Notes under the pieces: model-generated
The model's input: only the letters and a program-made list of their open reading frames with translations
Databases searched by the model: none
Told to the model about the DNA's origin: nothing
From: Darwinimomas sp963643215
GTDB lineage: Bacteria; Bacillota; Clostridia; Lachnospirales; Lachnospiraceae
DNA length: 64,000 bases
Direction of reading: 5' to 3'
Assembly (NCBI GenBank): GCA_963643215.1
Contig: CAVIJY010000002.1
Coordinates: 8,305-72,304, forward strand
Program-made: the position numbers and the translations under genes
In this document: positions 17,458 to 25,927 of the stretch, piece after piece
Layout of the letters: the number at the start of each line of letters is the position of its first letter
Position numbering within the stretch: position 1 is the stretch's first letter

Positions 17458-18054
17458 CTACTTCCGTTCATCCTTTTCTTTTTCGATCGACTTCATCTCT
17501 TCCTGCTCTATCTGCTTTGCCAGCCGCAGCGTCTGAATGATGTTCGAGGCCAGCACTGCCAGCAGCGGCAGCAATATGATCGGGAAAAATATCAGAGGAT
17601 TGGAAGCCAGCCTCACAAGCTTTCCCAGCAGCAGAGACGACCATACCACCTTTCCGATGATTTCACTCTCGAATACCGGCTCATCGTCGATGCTGTGATT
17701 TGCATCACCCTTTGTCCGGAATATAAGTTCTTCGCCTGACTGCTCGATACCCACTATCCTGTGAGTATTGACCATGCCCATGATCTGCTCATCCTTGGAA
17801 TAAAAGGATATCACATCGCCCGTCCTCAGCGCACCCGGATCCTCCTCCCTGACAACTATAAACGAGTCAACCGGAAGCTCCGGCTCCATGCTGCCCGACA
17901 TGACACGAAATGCCGAATATCCGAATACCTTCGGTGTATCGCCGCTCTTTGTGTTGATGGCTACAAACAGAACATATATCGCCGCAAGAATAATTGCAAT
18001 TGATATGAAATTGATGATTCCTGTTATCACTTTCCTTATCATGCTGCTTCCCAT
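17458..18054 (-). CDS. SipW/ER-type signal peptidase I (first of two)
   Basis: A 198-residue signal peptidase with an N-terminal membrane helix, catalytic Ser in VMSGSMEPEL and His in VNTHRIVG where ordinary bacterial enzymes have Lys. This is the SipW/archaeal/ER type. The aspartate region is TKGDANHSIDDEP, and a C-terminal membrane helix with a charged tail follows. In Bacillus, SipW processes TasA-type matrix proteins. Many proteins with that signal type lie upstream, so it very likely serves them. An internal start (MIRKVITG, 18042) has a better ribosome site. Last gene of the riboswitch-1 block. Confidence 0.92.
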   Translation of the reverse strand: MGSSMIRKVITGIINFISIAIILAAIYVLFVAINTKSGDTPKVFGYSAFRVMSGSMEPELPVDSFIVVREEDPGALRTGDVISFYSKDEQIMGMVNTHRIVGIEQSGEELIFRTKGDANHSIDDEPVFESEIIGKVVWSSLLLGKLVRLASNPLIFFPIILLPLLAVLASNIIQTLRLAKQIEQEEMKSIEKEKDERK

Positions 18055-18120
18055 ATCACGCTCGAAGAGCTCTCCGGGGGTTCAGATCTTTGCCGCTTAT
18101 ACCGCGGCATACGATTCTTG

Positions 18121-20481
18121 TCATTTTCTTCGTCCGAGCACACGGCCTATGTATCCGGACAGACTTGTATCGTTCATCTCCCTGCTCAGCTCTCTGCCAA
18201 GCTCCCGGCGATTCTCCTCTGATTCGTCAAGCTCTCTTGTCTTTTTCTCAAGCTTTGAAGTAAGCTCCTCTATGCTCGCCTCCAGCTGTGACAGTTTCAG
18301 ATCATTGCATGCCCTATCCTCCGCCCGAGCCGCATTTGCTTCGTCAAGCTCTCTTTGGAGCTCTCTTAAAGGCCTTTGAGCATCGATAGTCTCCTTCAGG
18401 CTTGCATTCTCCTGTTCCTGAGCCGATATCCTCTCAAGCAGCTCCTGCTGCGCCGCCTTGAGTCCGTCAGCCGTATCTCTGAGCTTCTGAAGATTCTCCA
18501 GAGCTTTTGAAAGCTCCTCCTGCACGCTGTCGCGAGCCTTCGTCATACGATCAAGCTCTTTTGATGTAGCTATGCGAAGCTTGTCCGCCACCTTCGCTTT
18601 TTCGCTCTCGGAGGCCGCCAGATCCTTATATCTTGCTATGTCCGCGTCGCTCGCCTGTCTGATGCCTGTAATCTTTGCATTGAACTCGGATACACTCGCC
18701 GCATACTTCTCGTTGAGCTTCGCTACACTGTCCTCATGCTCCTCTTTGAGCTTCGCTACACCGGACGCATGCTCCGCATTGAGCTTCGCTAAACTTGCCT
18801 CATGCTCCGCATTCAGCCTTGCCGTGCCGGCTGTATGCTCCTTCTCGAGCCTTGTAATGTCGGCATCCTTTTCTTCTCTCAGCTGAGTCATGCTCTCTTC
18901 ATGCTCCGCGTTGAGCACAGCTATGCTCTCGTCCCGCTCCTTGACAAGTCTGGCCATATCAGCCTCATGCTTCGCATTCTGCCTTGCTATCTTTTCATTC
19001 TTTTCCTTCACGGCAGCGGCCACCTCAGCCTGTGAAGCTGCGGTTATATCGGCCACGGTTCTGTCCCGCTCTTCCTCGGCCTTCCTTATACCCTCTGTCT
19101 TCTCGGCTTCGGCCTTCTCGATGGCTGCCTGCTTCTCCTCCTCGGCCTTCTTTATACCCTCGGTCTTCTCAGCCTCGGCCTTCTCGATAGCCGCCTGCTT
19201 CTCCTCCTCAGCCTTCCTTATGCCCTCAGTTTTCTCAGCCTCAGCCTTCTCGATAGCCGCCTGCTTCTCCAGCTGAGCGCTTACGGCAGCGGCCTCCGCG
19301 TCAAGTGCCCGATTCTCCGCCTGTGCAGCACGCGCGTCCGCATCAGCTTTTGCATTCTCAGCCTCGATGCGAGCCTGCTTTTCCTCCTCGTACTTGGCCT
19401 CGGCCTCCAGCTGAGCCTGAGTCACCTCCTCGATGAATACCCGGCGGATCTCCACATCCGGCAGATCCGGATCATCCACCTTCATCTCCTCTATCTTCTT
19501 GATGAACTTCGGGATTCTCTGACGGTGATGCTTCCAAAGCTCCTTCGTCAGCTCTCGATGATCAGGCTCGAGTATCGACTTGAACACCGCATAGTTCATG
19601 ATAAAGTTCGAATACAGCTGGAACAGATACTCCTCATCGAACTGCAGCGTCGACTCCTCCACATTTATGGAATAGCCGACCTCCTCATATGTCTCCAGAA
19701 ACTGCCACAGCTTATAGCATATCCTGTAGTCGCGATCCTTCATCAGAAGGTTCGTCCTCTGTATAGGACTGCGCACCTGCTGACATCCGTGCATCAGCTC
19801 GCAGAATGCGCTGTTTTTCAGAGCCATGGTCATACGCCTCACGCGATCGATACGCATGAAGACATTCATATTGTCGCTGTCATTTTCGGCGAAGCTCTGC
19901 AGATTTTTTATAGTCATCTCGATCTTATAATCTATCTGCTCGTATGCATCGTCCACATGACTTGAAAATGTCAGCTTGTTCCTTTTTTCATCTCCCGTAG
20001 ACCAGAATATAACATCCGTTCTCTTATCGATGAATCTTACAAGGCGCTGGATGAGGTGGTATATGAATCGGTTCTCATAAAGATCATATGTCTCCTCCAC
20101 AGTTACATTCAGTATCTTTATGGGATTGACCTCACCGTCTTCCGCGCTTGCTATCAGCTGCGTGTTCTGACTCAGATGACGCACGCTCTCCGAGGAAATT
20201 CGCTTGGCAAGGGATACCGGCACGACCTCCTCGTTGGTTTTCAGCATACGGCGCGGATTCTCTATGATCTTGTTTATGGAATCCAGCGCCTCCTCGATAG
20301 TGGACAGCCACCTCTCGTCCACCACCTTGCGCAGGATCTGATTCGTTTGATTGATCTCATTCTCACCTGCGCGGATCATGGTGAAAAGATATCTGAAGTA
20401 CTTGTCGCCCTCCAGCGCTCCGCCTATGTTCTCAGCGTATTTCAGATACAGATCATTAAGTGTTGCGTTGTTTTCTTCCAT
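18121..20481 (-). CDS. DUF2357-like protein with long coiled coil, partner of McrB-like ATPase
   Basis: A 786-residue protein. Residues about 1-370 are globular and resemble the DUF2357 region that forms the N-terminal part of McrC-type partners (ENRFIYHLIQRLVRFIDKR, then SPIQRTNLLMKDRDYRICYK). Residues about 375-760 are continuous coiled coil. This includes tandem 20-residue repeats (KTEGIRKAEEEKQAAIEKAE, about 404-474) and hendecads such as LNAEHEASLAK (about 527-604). No PD-(D/E)XK nuclease motif is seen, unlike true McrC. The start at 20481 (MEENNATL) has GGGAG upstream. It probably works with the adjacent AAA+ protein on a structural or export task; that is inference. Confidence 0.65.
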   Translation of the reverse strand: MEENNATLNDLYLKYAENIGGALEGDKYFRYLFTMIRAGENEINQTNQILRKVVDERWLSTIEEALDSINKIIENPRRMLKTNEEVVPVSLAKRISSESVRHLSQNTQLIASAEDGEVNPIKILNVTVEETYDLYENRFIYHLIQRLVRFIDKRTDVIFWSTGDEKRNKLTFSSHVDDAYEQIDYKIEMTIKNLQSFAENDSDNMNVFMRIDRVRRMTMALKNSAFCELMHGCQQVRSPIQRTNLLMKDRDYRICYKLWQFLETYEEVGYSINVEESTLQFDEEYLFQLYSNFIMNYAVFKSILEPDHRELTKELWKHHRQRIPKFIKKIEEMKVDDPDLPDVEIRRVFIEEVTQAQLEAEAKYEEEKQARIEAENAKADADARAAQAENRALDAEAAAVSAQLEKQAAIEKAEAEKTEGIRKAEEEKQAAIEKAEAEKTEGIKKAEEEKQAAIEKAEAEKTEGIRKAEEERDRTVADITAASQAEVAAAVKEKNEKIARQNAKHEADMARLVKERDESIAVLNAEHEESMTQLREEKDADITRLEKEHTAGTARLNAEHEASLAKLNAEHASGVAKLKEEHEDSVAKLNEKYAASVSEFNAKITGIRQASDADIARYKDLAASESEKAKVADKLRIATSKELDRMTKARDSVQEELSKALENLQKLRDTADGLKAAQQELLERISAQEQENASLKETIDAQRPLRELQRELDEANAARAEDRACNDLKLSQLEASIEELTSKLEKKTRELDESEENRRELGRELSREMNDTSLSGYIGRVLGRRK

Positions 20482-20524
20482 CAGATATCTCCCGGCTGCA
20501 GACAATCAATCTCCCGCGGGCTCT

Positions 20525-20623
20525 TCAAAAGCCGGCGGGAGGCATATCCGATCCGCAGCAGCGCCTCACGCGATCTCTGCGCATGAAGGCATTCATATTG
20601 TCATTGTCGGCGAAGCTTTGCAT
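20525..20623 (-). pseudogene. Remnant duplicate of a DUF2357-gene segment
   Basis: The gap between the DUF2357-like gene and the ATPase contains a 32-codon frame, MQSFADNDNMNAFMRRDRVR onward. It closely matches an internal segment of the neighbouring gene (LQSFAENDSDNMNVFMRIDR, DNA around 19836-19905). DNA identity is high over about 60 bases, with one 6-base deletion. It is best read as a leftover of a duplicated or recombined copy rather than a functional gene. Confidence 0.6.
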
Positions 20624-20634
20624 CACGCTGTATT

Positions 20635-22368
20635 TCAATACAGATTCTGGATTCTTGTCAGATAATCCTGACTGTCCCTCATCTCGTTCTTGCCGAACAC
20701 CTTCTCCATGTATACCATCAGATTCTTGATCTCATCACGGATGAACATCACATTCTGACTCTCGAACTTCTTGAGAATCTTTCTTGCAAATATGTAATCA
20801 AGACCGCCCAGCTCTGTTCCGCCGCATGCTACATACACGGGGATAAAATCATACATCTGCTTTGTGATACGGTTTCCGAATGCAAGCCTGAAGCGGCTCT
20901 GCAGATAGTTGTCAAGCTTTACCATCTTGGCAAGTGTGGCATCGCTTATCGGATGCTCATCCTTGGCCTTCGCGAAAAGCTCACGAAGATGCGCCGATGT
21001 CATCAGAAGCCTCGGCTCCATAGGACATTCAAACGGAGCAGCCTTTTCATTCAGCTCTATGGGCATCGCACGGTCATAAACCTTGTCGGTGATGGTAAAT
21101 GTGGAATCGTCGTTGTTCGCCGTTCCGATATACCATGTGTTGTCGCTAACCTTAATCTTGCCGTTCTGAAGAAGCTCCGGATCCCCCGGCCACGGAGTGG
21201 GAACCAGCTCCACGAGCCATTCCTTCTTGTCAGGCATCTCCAGTACAGAAAGCATATCCGCAAAATAGTACTCTATACGCGCGAGGTTCATCTCATCCAG
21301 CACTATCATGGTGACATCCTCTCTGAAGCCCGCCTCATATACGGCCCTCAGAAATTCTGTCTCGTTGAAGCGCTTTGAGAATTCATTGAAATATCCCAGC
21401 AGATCCGTTCTCTCCCTGAATGACGGCTGCACAGATATCATCGTGGCCGGATTGTCAAGATACCGGCTGAATGAATACGGCAGTGATGTCTTACCTGTAC
21501 CGGAGATACCCTCCAGAATCAGTATCTGACTCGAGGCCATACCCGCTACAAATCTTCGGACTATCTCAGGCGTATAGTACAGATGAAGCTGACTTGCGGC
21601 AAACCTTCTGTATCCCTCGACGATCTCCTCAAGCGTGACATTCTCATTGTATGCCGGCCACTCGTAGTCCCTGTACTTCTGATCCACCGCCTCCAGCTTC
21701 GGAAAGCGTGATGTGTTCGCACGTTCCTGCTCCTCTGCCGAGCTTTTGGCCTGAGCCACTGCCGTAGCAGCGGCGGCAGCAGCATTTGCTATGGTATCCG
21801 AGCTTATCTCTGCTCCCTCGATATTGCCGCCTATTCCCATGACAGTCCCGGCTGCAGCTCCGCCCTCGCCGGATACGGCTGTATCCGAGAGAGGATCCAC
21901 AAGCCCGCCGACCAGTGCGCCTGCAGAACCGGCCGCACCGGGTACGCCGTCCCCATTCAGTCCGGCAGCTCCGTATCTGGCAAGCTCCTGTGTGGGAACC
22001 TTCATGGCGAGTATCTGCTCCTTCTCATCCATCAGCTCGAGCACCTGACGGTTGAGCCTTCCTATCTCCTTGTACAGCACCATGCTGTCCTGCCCGTCCA
22101 TCCTCAGAGACGCCACCAGATAGATATGCCGTATGATAAGAATGATGATCAGGATCGGTATGGCTATCAATATGATCGCAAGGATGATAGACAGAAATCT
22201 TGCAACTATATTCATTGATACAAAATACGATCTGAATATGAGAGCGTATTCTCCCCAGCCCGTGATAAATACCTTCACAAAGCCATTGATAAAATTCACA
22301 ACCCATGAAGCTATGTTGTAGATGATTCTTGCTATCAGCTCATATGCGAGCTTGAGAAATTCACTCAT
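20635..22368 (-). CDS. Membrane-anchored McrB-like AAA+ ATPase
   Basis: A 577-residue AAA+ ATPase. Residues 1-35 are amphipathic and 57-79 form a clear membrane helix (IILAIILIAIPILIIILIIR), then a linker rich in Ala and Gly. The ATPase has Walker A GISGTGKTS (about 287-295) and the McrB-clade Walker B region IVLDEMNLARIEYYFADML (about 353-371). Where McrB GTPases have MNxxDR, this protein reads GTANNDDSTF, so nucleotide use may differ. It overlaps the upstream signal peptidase gene by four bases. The membrane anchor and lack of a nuclease partner argue against DNA restriction. Confidence 0.85.
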   Translation of the reverse strand: MSEFLKLAYELIARIIYNIASWVVNFINGFVKVFITGWGEYALIFRSYFVSMNIVARFLSIILAIILIAIPILIIILIIRHIYLVASLRMDGQDSMVLYKEIGRLNRQVLELMDEKEQILAMKVPTQELARYGAAGLNGDGVPGAAGSAGALVGGLVDPLSDTAVSGEGGAAAGTVMGIGGNIEGAEISSDTIANAAAAAATAVAQAKSSAEEQERANTSRFPKLEAVDQKYRDYEWPAYNENVTLEEIVEGYRRFAASQLHLYYTPEIVRRFVAGMASSQILILEGISGTGKTSLPYSFSRYLDNPATMISVQPSFRERTDLLGYFNEFSKRFNETEFLRAVYEAGFREDVTMIVLDEMNLARIEYYFADMLSVLEMPDKKEWLVELVPTPWPGDPELLQNGKIKVSDNTWYIGTANNDDSTFTITDKVYDRAMPIELNEKAAPFECPMEPRLLMTSAHLRELFAKAKDEHPISDATLAKMVKLDNYLQSRFRLAFGNRITKQMYDFIPVYVACGGTELGGLDYIFARKILKKFESQNVMFIRDEIKNLMVYMEKVFGKNEMRDSQDYLTRIQNLY

Positions 22369-23168
22369 ATCCTGTCATCCTTGGATTCAGTCTGTTTTTT
22401 TGCGGACTCGTCCGCCTCAAGAGCCGCCAGCCGGGCCTGAGCCTGGGCAAGCTGTCTCTTCAGCCTCTCGGCCTCTGCCGCAGCATCCTCGCGGTTCTGC
22501 GCTCCTTCAGCAGACGCTCCCGCGTTAATCTGCGCCGCTGTACCTTTATCACTGTCCGGCTGCTCTGTTCGTACATTCTGTGCCGCCTGCGCCGCGGCCT
22601 GCGCTGTTTCTATGGCCACAGCCTTCTTCAGCTGGATGCTGACCATGATCAGGTGATATACCTGATATATGAAGAAGATCAGCATCGGCAGAACTATCAC
22701 CACCAGAAATCCCGTCGAGCTTGACAGAAAGTCGAGCACCTTGCCGAGTCCCTTGACTCTTCCCGTGTATTTTCCGACGATATCTCCGTCCGAGATGATA
22801 TGAGTATCGCTTATCTGGTTGTTATCACCCTTTGTCACATAGGATCTGTATCCGCCGCTCTCGCTTATCTCTACGATACGGTGAGTGTTCAGCGCGTACT
22901 GATTCAGAATGATGGTATGGAAGGTTATGATATCGCCCTCCTTCAATGTCGCGGGATCAACCTTTTTTATGATGATCAGATCTCCCGCATCAAAGGTCGG
23001 GGACATTGATTCAGTCTGAACGGACAGCGGAGTATATCCGAACAGGTTGCTTACATTGTTCACGTCTCTGGTTGCAAGTGTGGTGAAGGTAAAAAGTGCC
23101 GCGAGCAGGATGACAGCCCATAACACAACGCTTGCAAGCACCGTCGCAACCTTCTTCAAGACTTCCAT
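22365..23168 (-). CDS. SipW/ER-type signal peptidase I with coiled-coil tail (second of two)
   Basis: A 267-residue signal peptidase with an N-terminal helix, catalytic Ser in TESMSPTFDAGD, His in ALNTHRIVEI and the Asp region TKGDNNQISD, followed by a second membrane helix. Residues about 190-267 form an unusual cytoplasmic extension, Ala/Gln-rich and predicted coiled coil (AEAERLKRQLAQAQARLAAL). The tail may dock to the McrB-like or coiled-coil protein encoded next. The stop overlaps the ATPase start (ATATGA). It sits directly after the gene block for SipW-cognate secreted proteins, its expected substrates. Confidence 0.92.
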   Translation of the reverse strand: MEVLKKVATVLASVVLWAVILLAALFTFTTLATRDVNNVSNLFGYTPLSVQTESMSPTFDAGDLIIIKKVDPATLKEGDIITFHTIILNQYALNTHRIVEISESGGYRSYVTKGDNNQISDTHIISDGDIVGKYTGRVKGLGKVLDFLSSSTGFLVVIVLPMLIFFIYQVYHLIMVSIQLKKAVAIETAQAAAQAAQNVRTEQPDSDKGTAAQINAGASAEGAQNREDAAAEAERLKRQLAQAQARLAALEADESAKKQTESKDDRI

Positions 23169-23193
23169 AATGATATTGTCCTTTCATGTTCAC

Positions 23194-23994
23194 TTATTCA
23201 AAGGGGATGTTGTTCTCATCAGTGCCTGTGAACTTCATGCGGATCGAAAACTGCTCCGTTTTAAGCTCATTTGTGCATTCCTCGTCGCTTCCCTCAAGCC
23301 ATATGCAGACATCTACGGGTTTGTCCTCCCCGGCGACGGCGGAAAACAAGGCATTTCTGTCATTATAAACCATTTCGGTATCATTTGAAATGCCGAAAAA
23401 TCGCACATTATCAAGGTTTTTGCTTTCATCCCCCATATCCGGATCATATACAAGGAATTTATCATCCACTAAAAAGCCTATCCGCATGGCTTTGACCAGC
23501 GGCGCGCTGTCCGAGACTATAAGCGTAGCCTCCTCATCCCCGTCCTGCGCCGTAAGATGGACTATCATATCCCTGGATGCCATAAAATGAAGTCTGTATC
23601 GGATAAAGTCTCCGCTTTCCTCAGATGCGCTCTGTCCGAACTGATATGTGAATGTGATTCCGTCGTCCGTTGTGACGGGCTCAAGAGTCTTTGTCGTGAT
23701 ATCAACGCCTGTGTCCTGCAGTATCCTCTCGGCTATCTGATTGAAGCTCAGCGTCTGCACATATTCGTCGATCGTCTCGTGCGCATCAAGATCAAAACGC
23801 AGCGACTGCCCTGTCGTGATGTCAAGCCCTATGCCTCGCAGGCGCGTATTGTCGGCTATCGTAAACCACGCCGCCGTGGCTGCCGTGATACTGACAAGAG
23901 CAATCAGGGCGATCAGAATCGTAGTTCTGACCGTCGATCTTCTGCTCATATTCAGTCTGTCAGTTCCCCGCTGCATATTCCTCGTCCCCTGCAT
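23194..23994 (-). CDS. SipW-dependent secreted fibre-type protein, LEGxDxxC family
   Basis: A 266-residue secreted protein. After a basic start (MSRRSTVRTT) a hydrophobic helix ends in ATAAWF, the SipW-cognate cleavage context. The mature part is beta-rich and ends with the family motif IWLEGSDEECTNEL shortly before the C-terminus. No cell-wall anchor motif is visible. It lies 25 bases upstream of the second signal peptidase gene. Three in-frame ATGs compete (23994, 23976, 23949), none with an ideal ribosome site. Function is inferred as a matrix or fibre subunit. Confidence 0.75.
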   Translation of the reverse strand: MQGTRNMQRGTDRLNMSRRSTVRTTILIALIALVSITAATAAWFTIADNTRLRGIGLDITTGQSLRFDLDAHETIDEYVQTLSFNQIAERILQDTGVDITTKTLEPVTTDDGITFTYQFGQSASEESGDFIRYRLHFMASRDMIVHLTAQDGDEEATLIVSDSAPLVKAMRIGFLVDDKFLVYDPDMGDESKNLDNVRFFGISNDTEMVYNDRNALFSAVAGEDKPVDVCIWLEGSDEECTNELKTEQFSIRMKFTGTDENNIPFE

Positions 23995-24024
23995 CGCCCT
24001 TCTGTATCAAAAGCTCACATCCAT

Positions 24025-24128
24025 GCGCTGTGTCGGCGGCTCTCGCGCTTGCGCTATGTCGTCGGCTCTCACCCTTGCTCCATGTCGTCGGCTCTCACCC
24101 TTGCGCTGTGTCGTCGGCTCTCGCCCGA
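24025..24128. repeat. Four tandem 26-bp repeats
   Basis: Four head-to-tail 26-bp units, e.g. at 24051 beginning GCGCTATGTCGTCGGCTCTC, with units 2 and 3 differing at three positions and units 1 and 4 more diverged. They fill the 157-base gap between two fibre genes. Confidence 0.85.
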
Positions 24129-24150
24129 CTCCCGCATCAGCCGCTCCGCC

Positions 24151-25041
24151 TCATTCCTGTGTCAGCGCCGCATAGAATCCGAGCTTCATGGTGACCTCAC
24201 TTGCTATGATTGATTCTACACAGTCCGGATCACAGCCCTCCAGATAAAAATATATATCCACAAGAACCGGCGTATTCAGCTCGATGACAGCCAGTGAGCT
24301 TTCGGGATATTCAGTCGAATCCGCCGTCATGGTCACTGTGGATATCGCAACAGCCGGATCGTCTACAGCATTTACGCTGCTTCCGTTCACCTCCAGAACC
24401 TGTCCCTCGCTCGCCAGTGTGCTCCCTATGTATGTATTGCTGCGTCTGTCCGAGGTCTCCTGCGCATCATCAAAATATAGAATCACCGCGCTTGAGGAAT
24501 CCTCCGAGAAGACAAATCCCAGCCTTGACGCCGCCAGTATGCCGCTTGAGTTTTCGTCTGTTCCTATGCTGTCCGTACCTGAGCCCTCATCAAGATATAT
24601 GGCTGCTTTCATTCCCTCAAACCGATCAGTTCTGTCTGTGCGCACCTCCATATATATCTGGCCGTGATAGCAATATGTGCCGTTCTCGTCGATATCTACC
24701 TCTTCGTATACGCCGTATCCGTCATTACTGTCCTCGGATATGGATACCGCGTGAGCCCAGCTTTGCAGATCGGAGGTGGATACCGGAAGCAGCATATCAT
24801 CCTCAGAGGAATTGACCCGGCTTATCTCCGCTTCGTCATTCCGGCTCAGATCACCTTCACTTGTTCCGAGAAGCAGCTCCAGACCGTCCTCCCCGGTGCG
24901 ACCCGAGGCGTAGCTCGTATAGACCCTCTGGTTTCCCGTAAACCACGCATATGTGGCGCTTCCCAGAGAAAAGGCAAGGATCATGATCCACGCAAACGAT
25001 ATAAGCAGCGTCTTCTGCATAGAGCCCATATCCATCCTCAT
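24151..25041 (-). CDS. SipW-dependent secreted fibre-type protein, LEGxDxxC family
   Basis: A 296-residue secreted protein with a SipW-cognate signal (hydrophobic helix ending GSATYAWF, residues 27-34). It carries both family motifs: LLPVSTSDLQSW (about residues 83-94) and FYLEGCDPDCVES (about 262-274). The rest is acidic, Ser/Thr-rich and predicted beta. It starts at 25041 with GGAGG seven bases upstream and follows its neighbour by 13 bases, so the two are co-translated. Likely an extracellular matrix or fibre component; no enzymatic motif seen. Confidence 0.8.
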   Translation of the reverse strand: MRMDMGSMQKTLLISFAWIMILAFSLGSATYAWFTGNQRVYTSYASGRTGEDGLELLLGTSEGDLSRNDEAEISRVNSSEDDMLLPVSTSDLQSWAHAVSISEDSNDGYGVYEEVDIDENGTYCYHGQIYMEVRTDRTDRFEGMKAAIYLDEGSGTDSIGTDENSSGILAASRLGFVFSEDSSSAVILYFDDAQETSDRRSNTYIGSTLASEGQVLEVNGSSVNAVDDPAVAISTVTMTADSTEYPESSLAVIELNTPVLVDIYFYLEGCDPDCVESIIASEVTMKLGFYAALTQE

Positions 25042-25054
25042 GCCTCATCCTCCG

Positions 25055-25921
25055 TCAATCCGAATCAACGCCTATACCGGCAAATCCCATATTGAATCTC
25101 ACATCCCCGCCCTGAACATCATTGACACAGCCGTCATCGCAGCCCTCAAGATAAAGATAATATTCCACGGTTATGACCGTATTGGCCGGAATCAGTGCCA
25201 GCGCGCGGCTTCCCGCGGTAAAGTCGTTCTGGCCTGCCGAATATGCCATATATCCGGCGATATCCTCTGCGGGATCGGCGACAAATGCAGGATATCCGCC
25301 CGCATCGACTCCGTCAATAACGACATTTTCCTTTTCTACGGTGAGTGATGCCTCCGGAGTGGAGCCTGTCCTGTCCATGTCCAGCTGATCGAGCGCGAGT
25401 ATCACACGTGCCAGCTCGTCTCCTGTGGACTCATTGCGCAATACCAGTCCGAGACGCGCCGCCTGCTCGGCGCCGTTGCCCATGGTAAAGAGCATGTCGG
25501 CTCTGTTCAGATATACATTGCAATCCTGATTTTCCGCCAGCAGATAGACATTTCCGTGAAATATCATGGCATCAAGCGTCGACTGAACGGTGATCTCCCG
25601 AAATCCGGTGGATATGCCGTTCCTGTCCTGAGCGATTGACTCATACCAGCGCTCGAGTGTGGATGTCGATACCGGGTACAGGCTCTCGGACTCATTGTTC
25701 TGATATGAGAGCGCACACTCTGTGCCGAAGGAGCCGCTGTAGGAATCCGAAATCTTCAGATCCACGCCGCCCCGCCCTACGGAGCCCGCCATAGGCGTGA
25801 TATTGGTATCAACGCCGAATGTAAACCACGCAAAAGCAGCTCCTCCCAGCGCCAGAAGCGCCAAAAGAAGCCATACCAGAGATGCAAGCAGTGTGGTTTT
25901 CCTCAGCGAATTTTTATCCAT
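25055..25921 (-). CDS. SipW-dependent secreted fibre-type protein, LEGxDxxC family
   Basis: A 288-residue paralogue of the flanking genes. The signal helix ends GGAAFAWF (residues 26-33). Family motifs are LYPVSTSTLERW (about 79-90) and LYLEGCDDGCVND (about 255-267). The mature domain is beta-rich with few charged clusters. Six bases separate it from the upstream gene. Probable matrix or fibre component processed by one of the two SipW enzymes. Confidence 0.8.
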   Translation of the reverse strand: MDKNSLRKTTLLASLVWLLLALLALGGAAFAWFTFGVDTNITPMAGSVGRGGVDLKISDSYSGSFGTECALSYQNNESESLYPVSTSTLERWYESIAQDRNGISTGFREITVQSTLDAMIFHGNVYLLAENQDCNVYLNRADMLFTMGNGAEQAARLGLVLRNESTGDELARVILALDQLDMDRTGSTPEASLTVEKENVVIDGVDAGGYPAFVADPAEDIAGYMAYSAGQNDFTAGSRALALIPANTVITVEYYLYLEGCDDGCVNDVQGGDVRFNMGFAGIGVDSD

Positions 25922-25927
25922 TTACTG

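Noticed and set aside
18121..22368. A McrBC restriction system
   Set aside because: The ATPase is membrane-anchored, the MNxxDR signature is altered, and the partner shows coiled coil rather than a PD-(D/E)XK nuclease. Context is secretion, not defence.
24025..24128. CRISPR-like array
   Set aside because: The 26-bp units are contiguous with no unique spacers and no cas genes are present.
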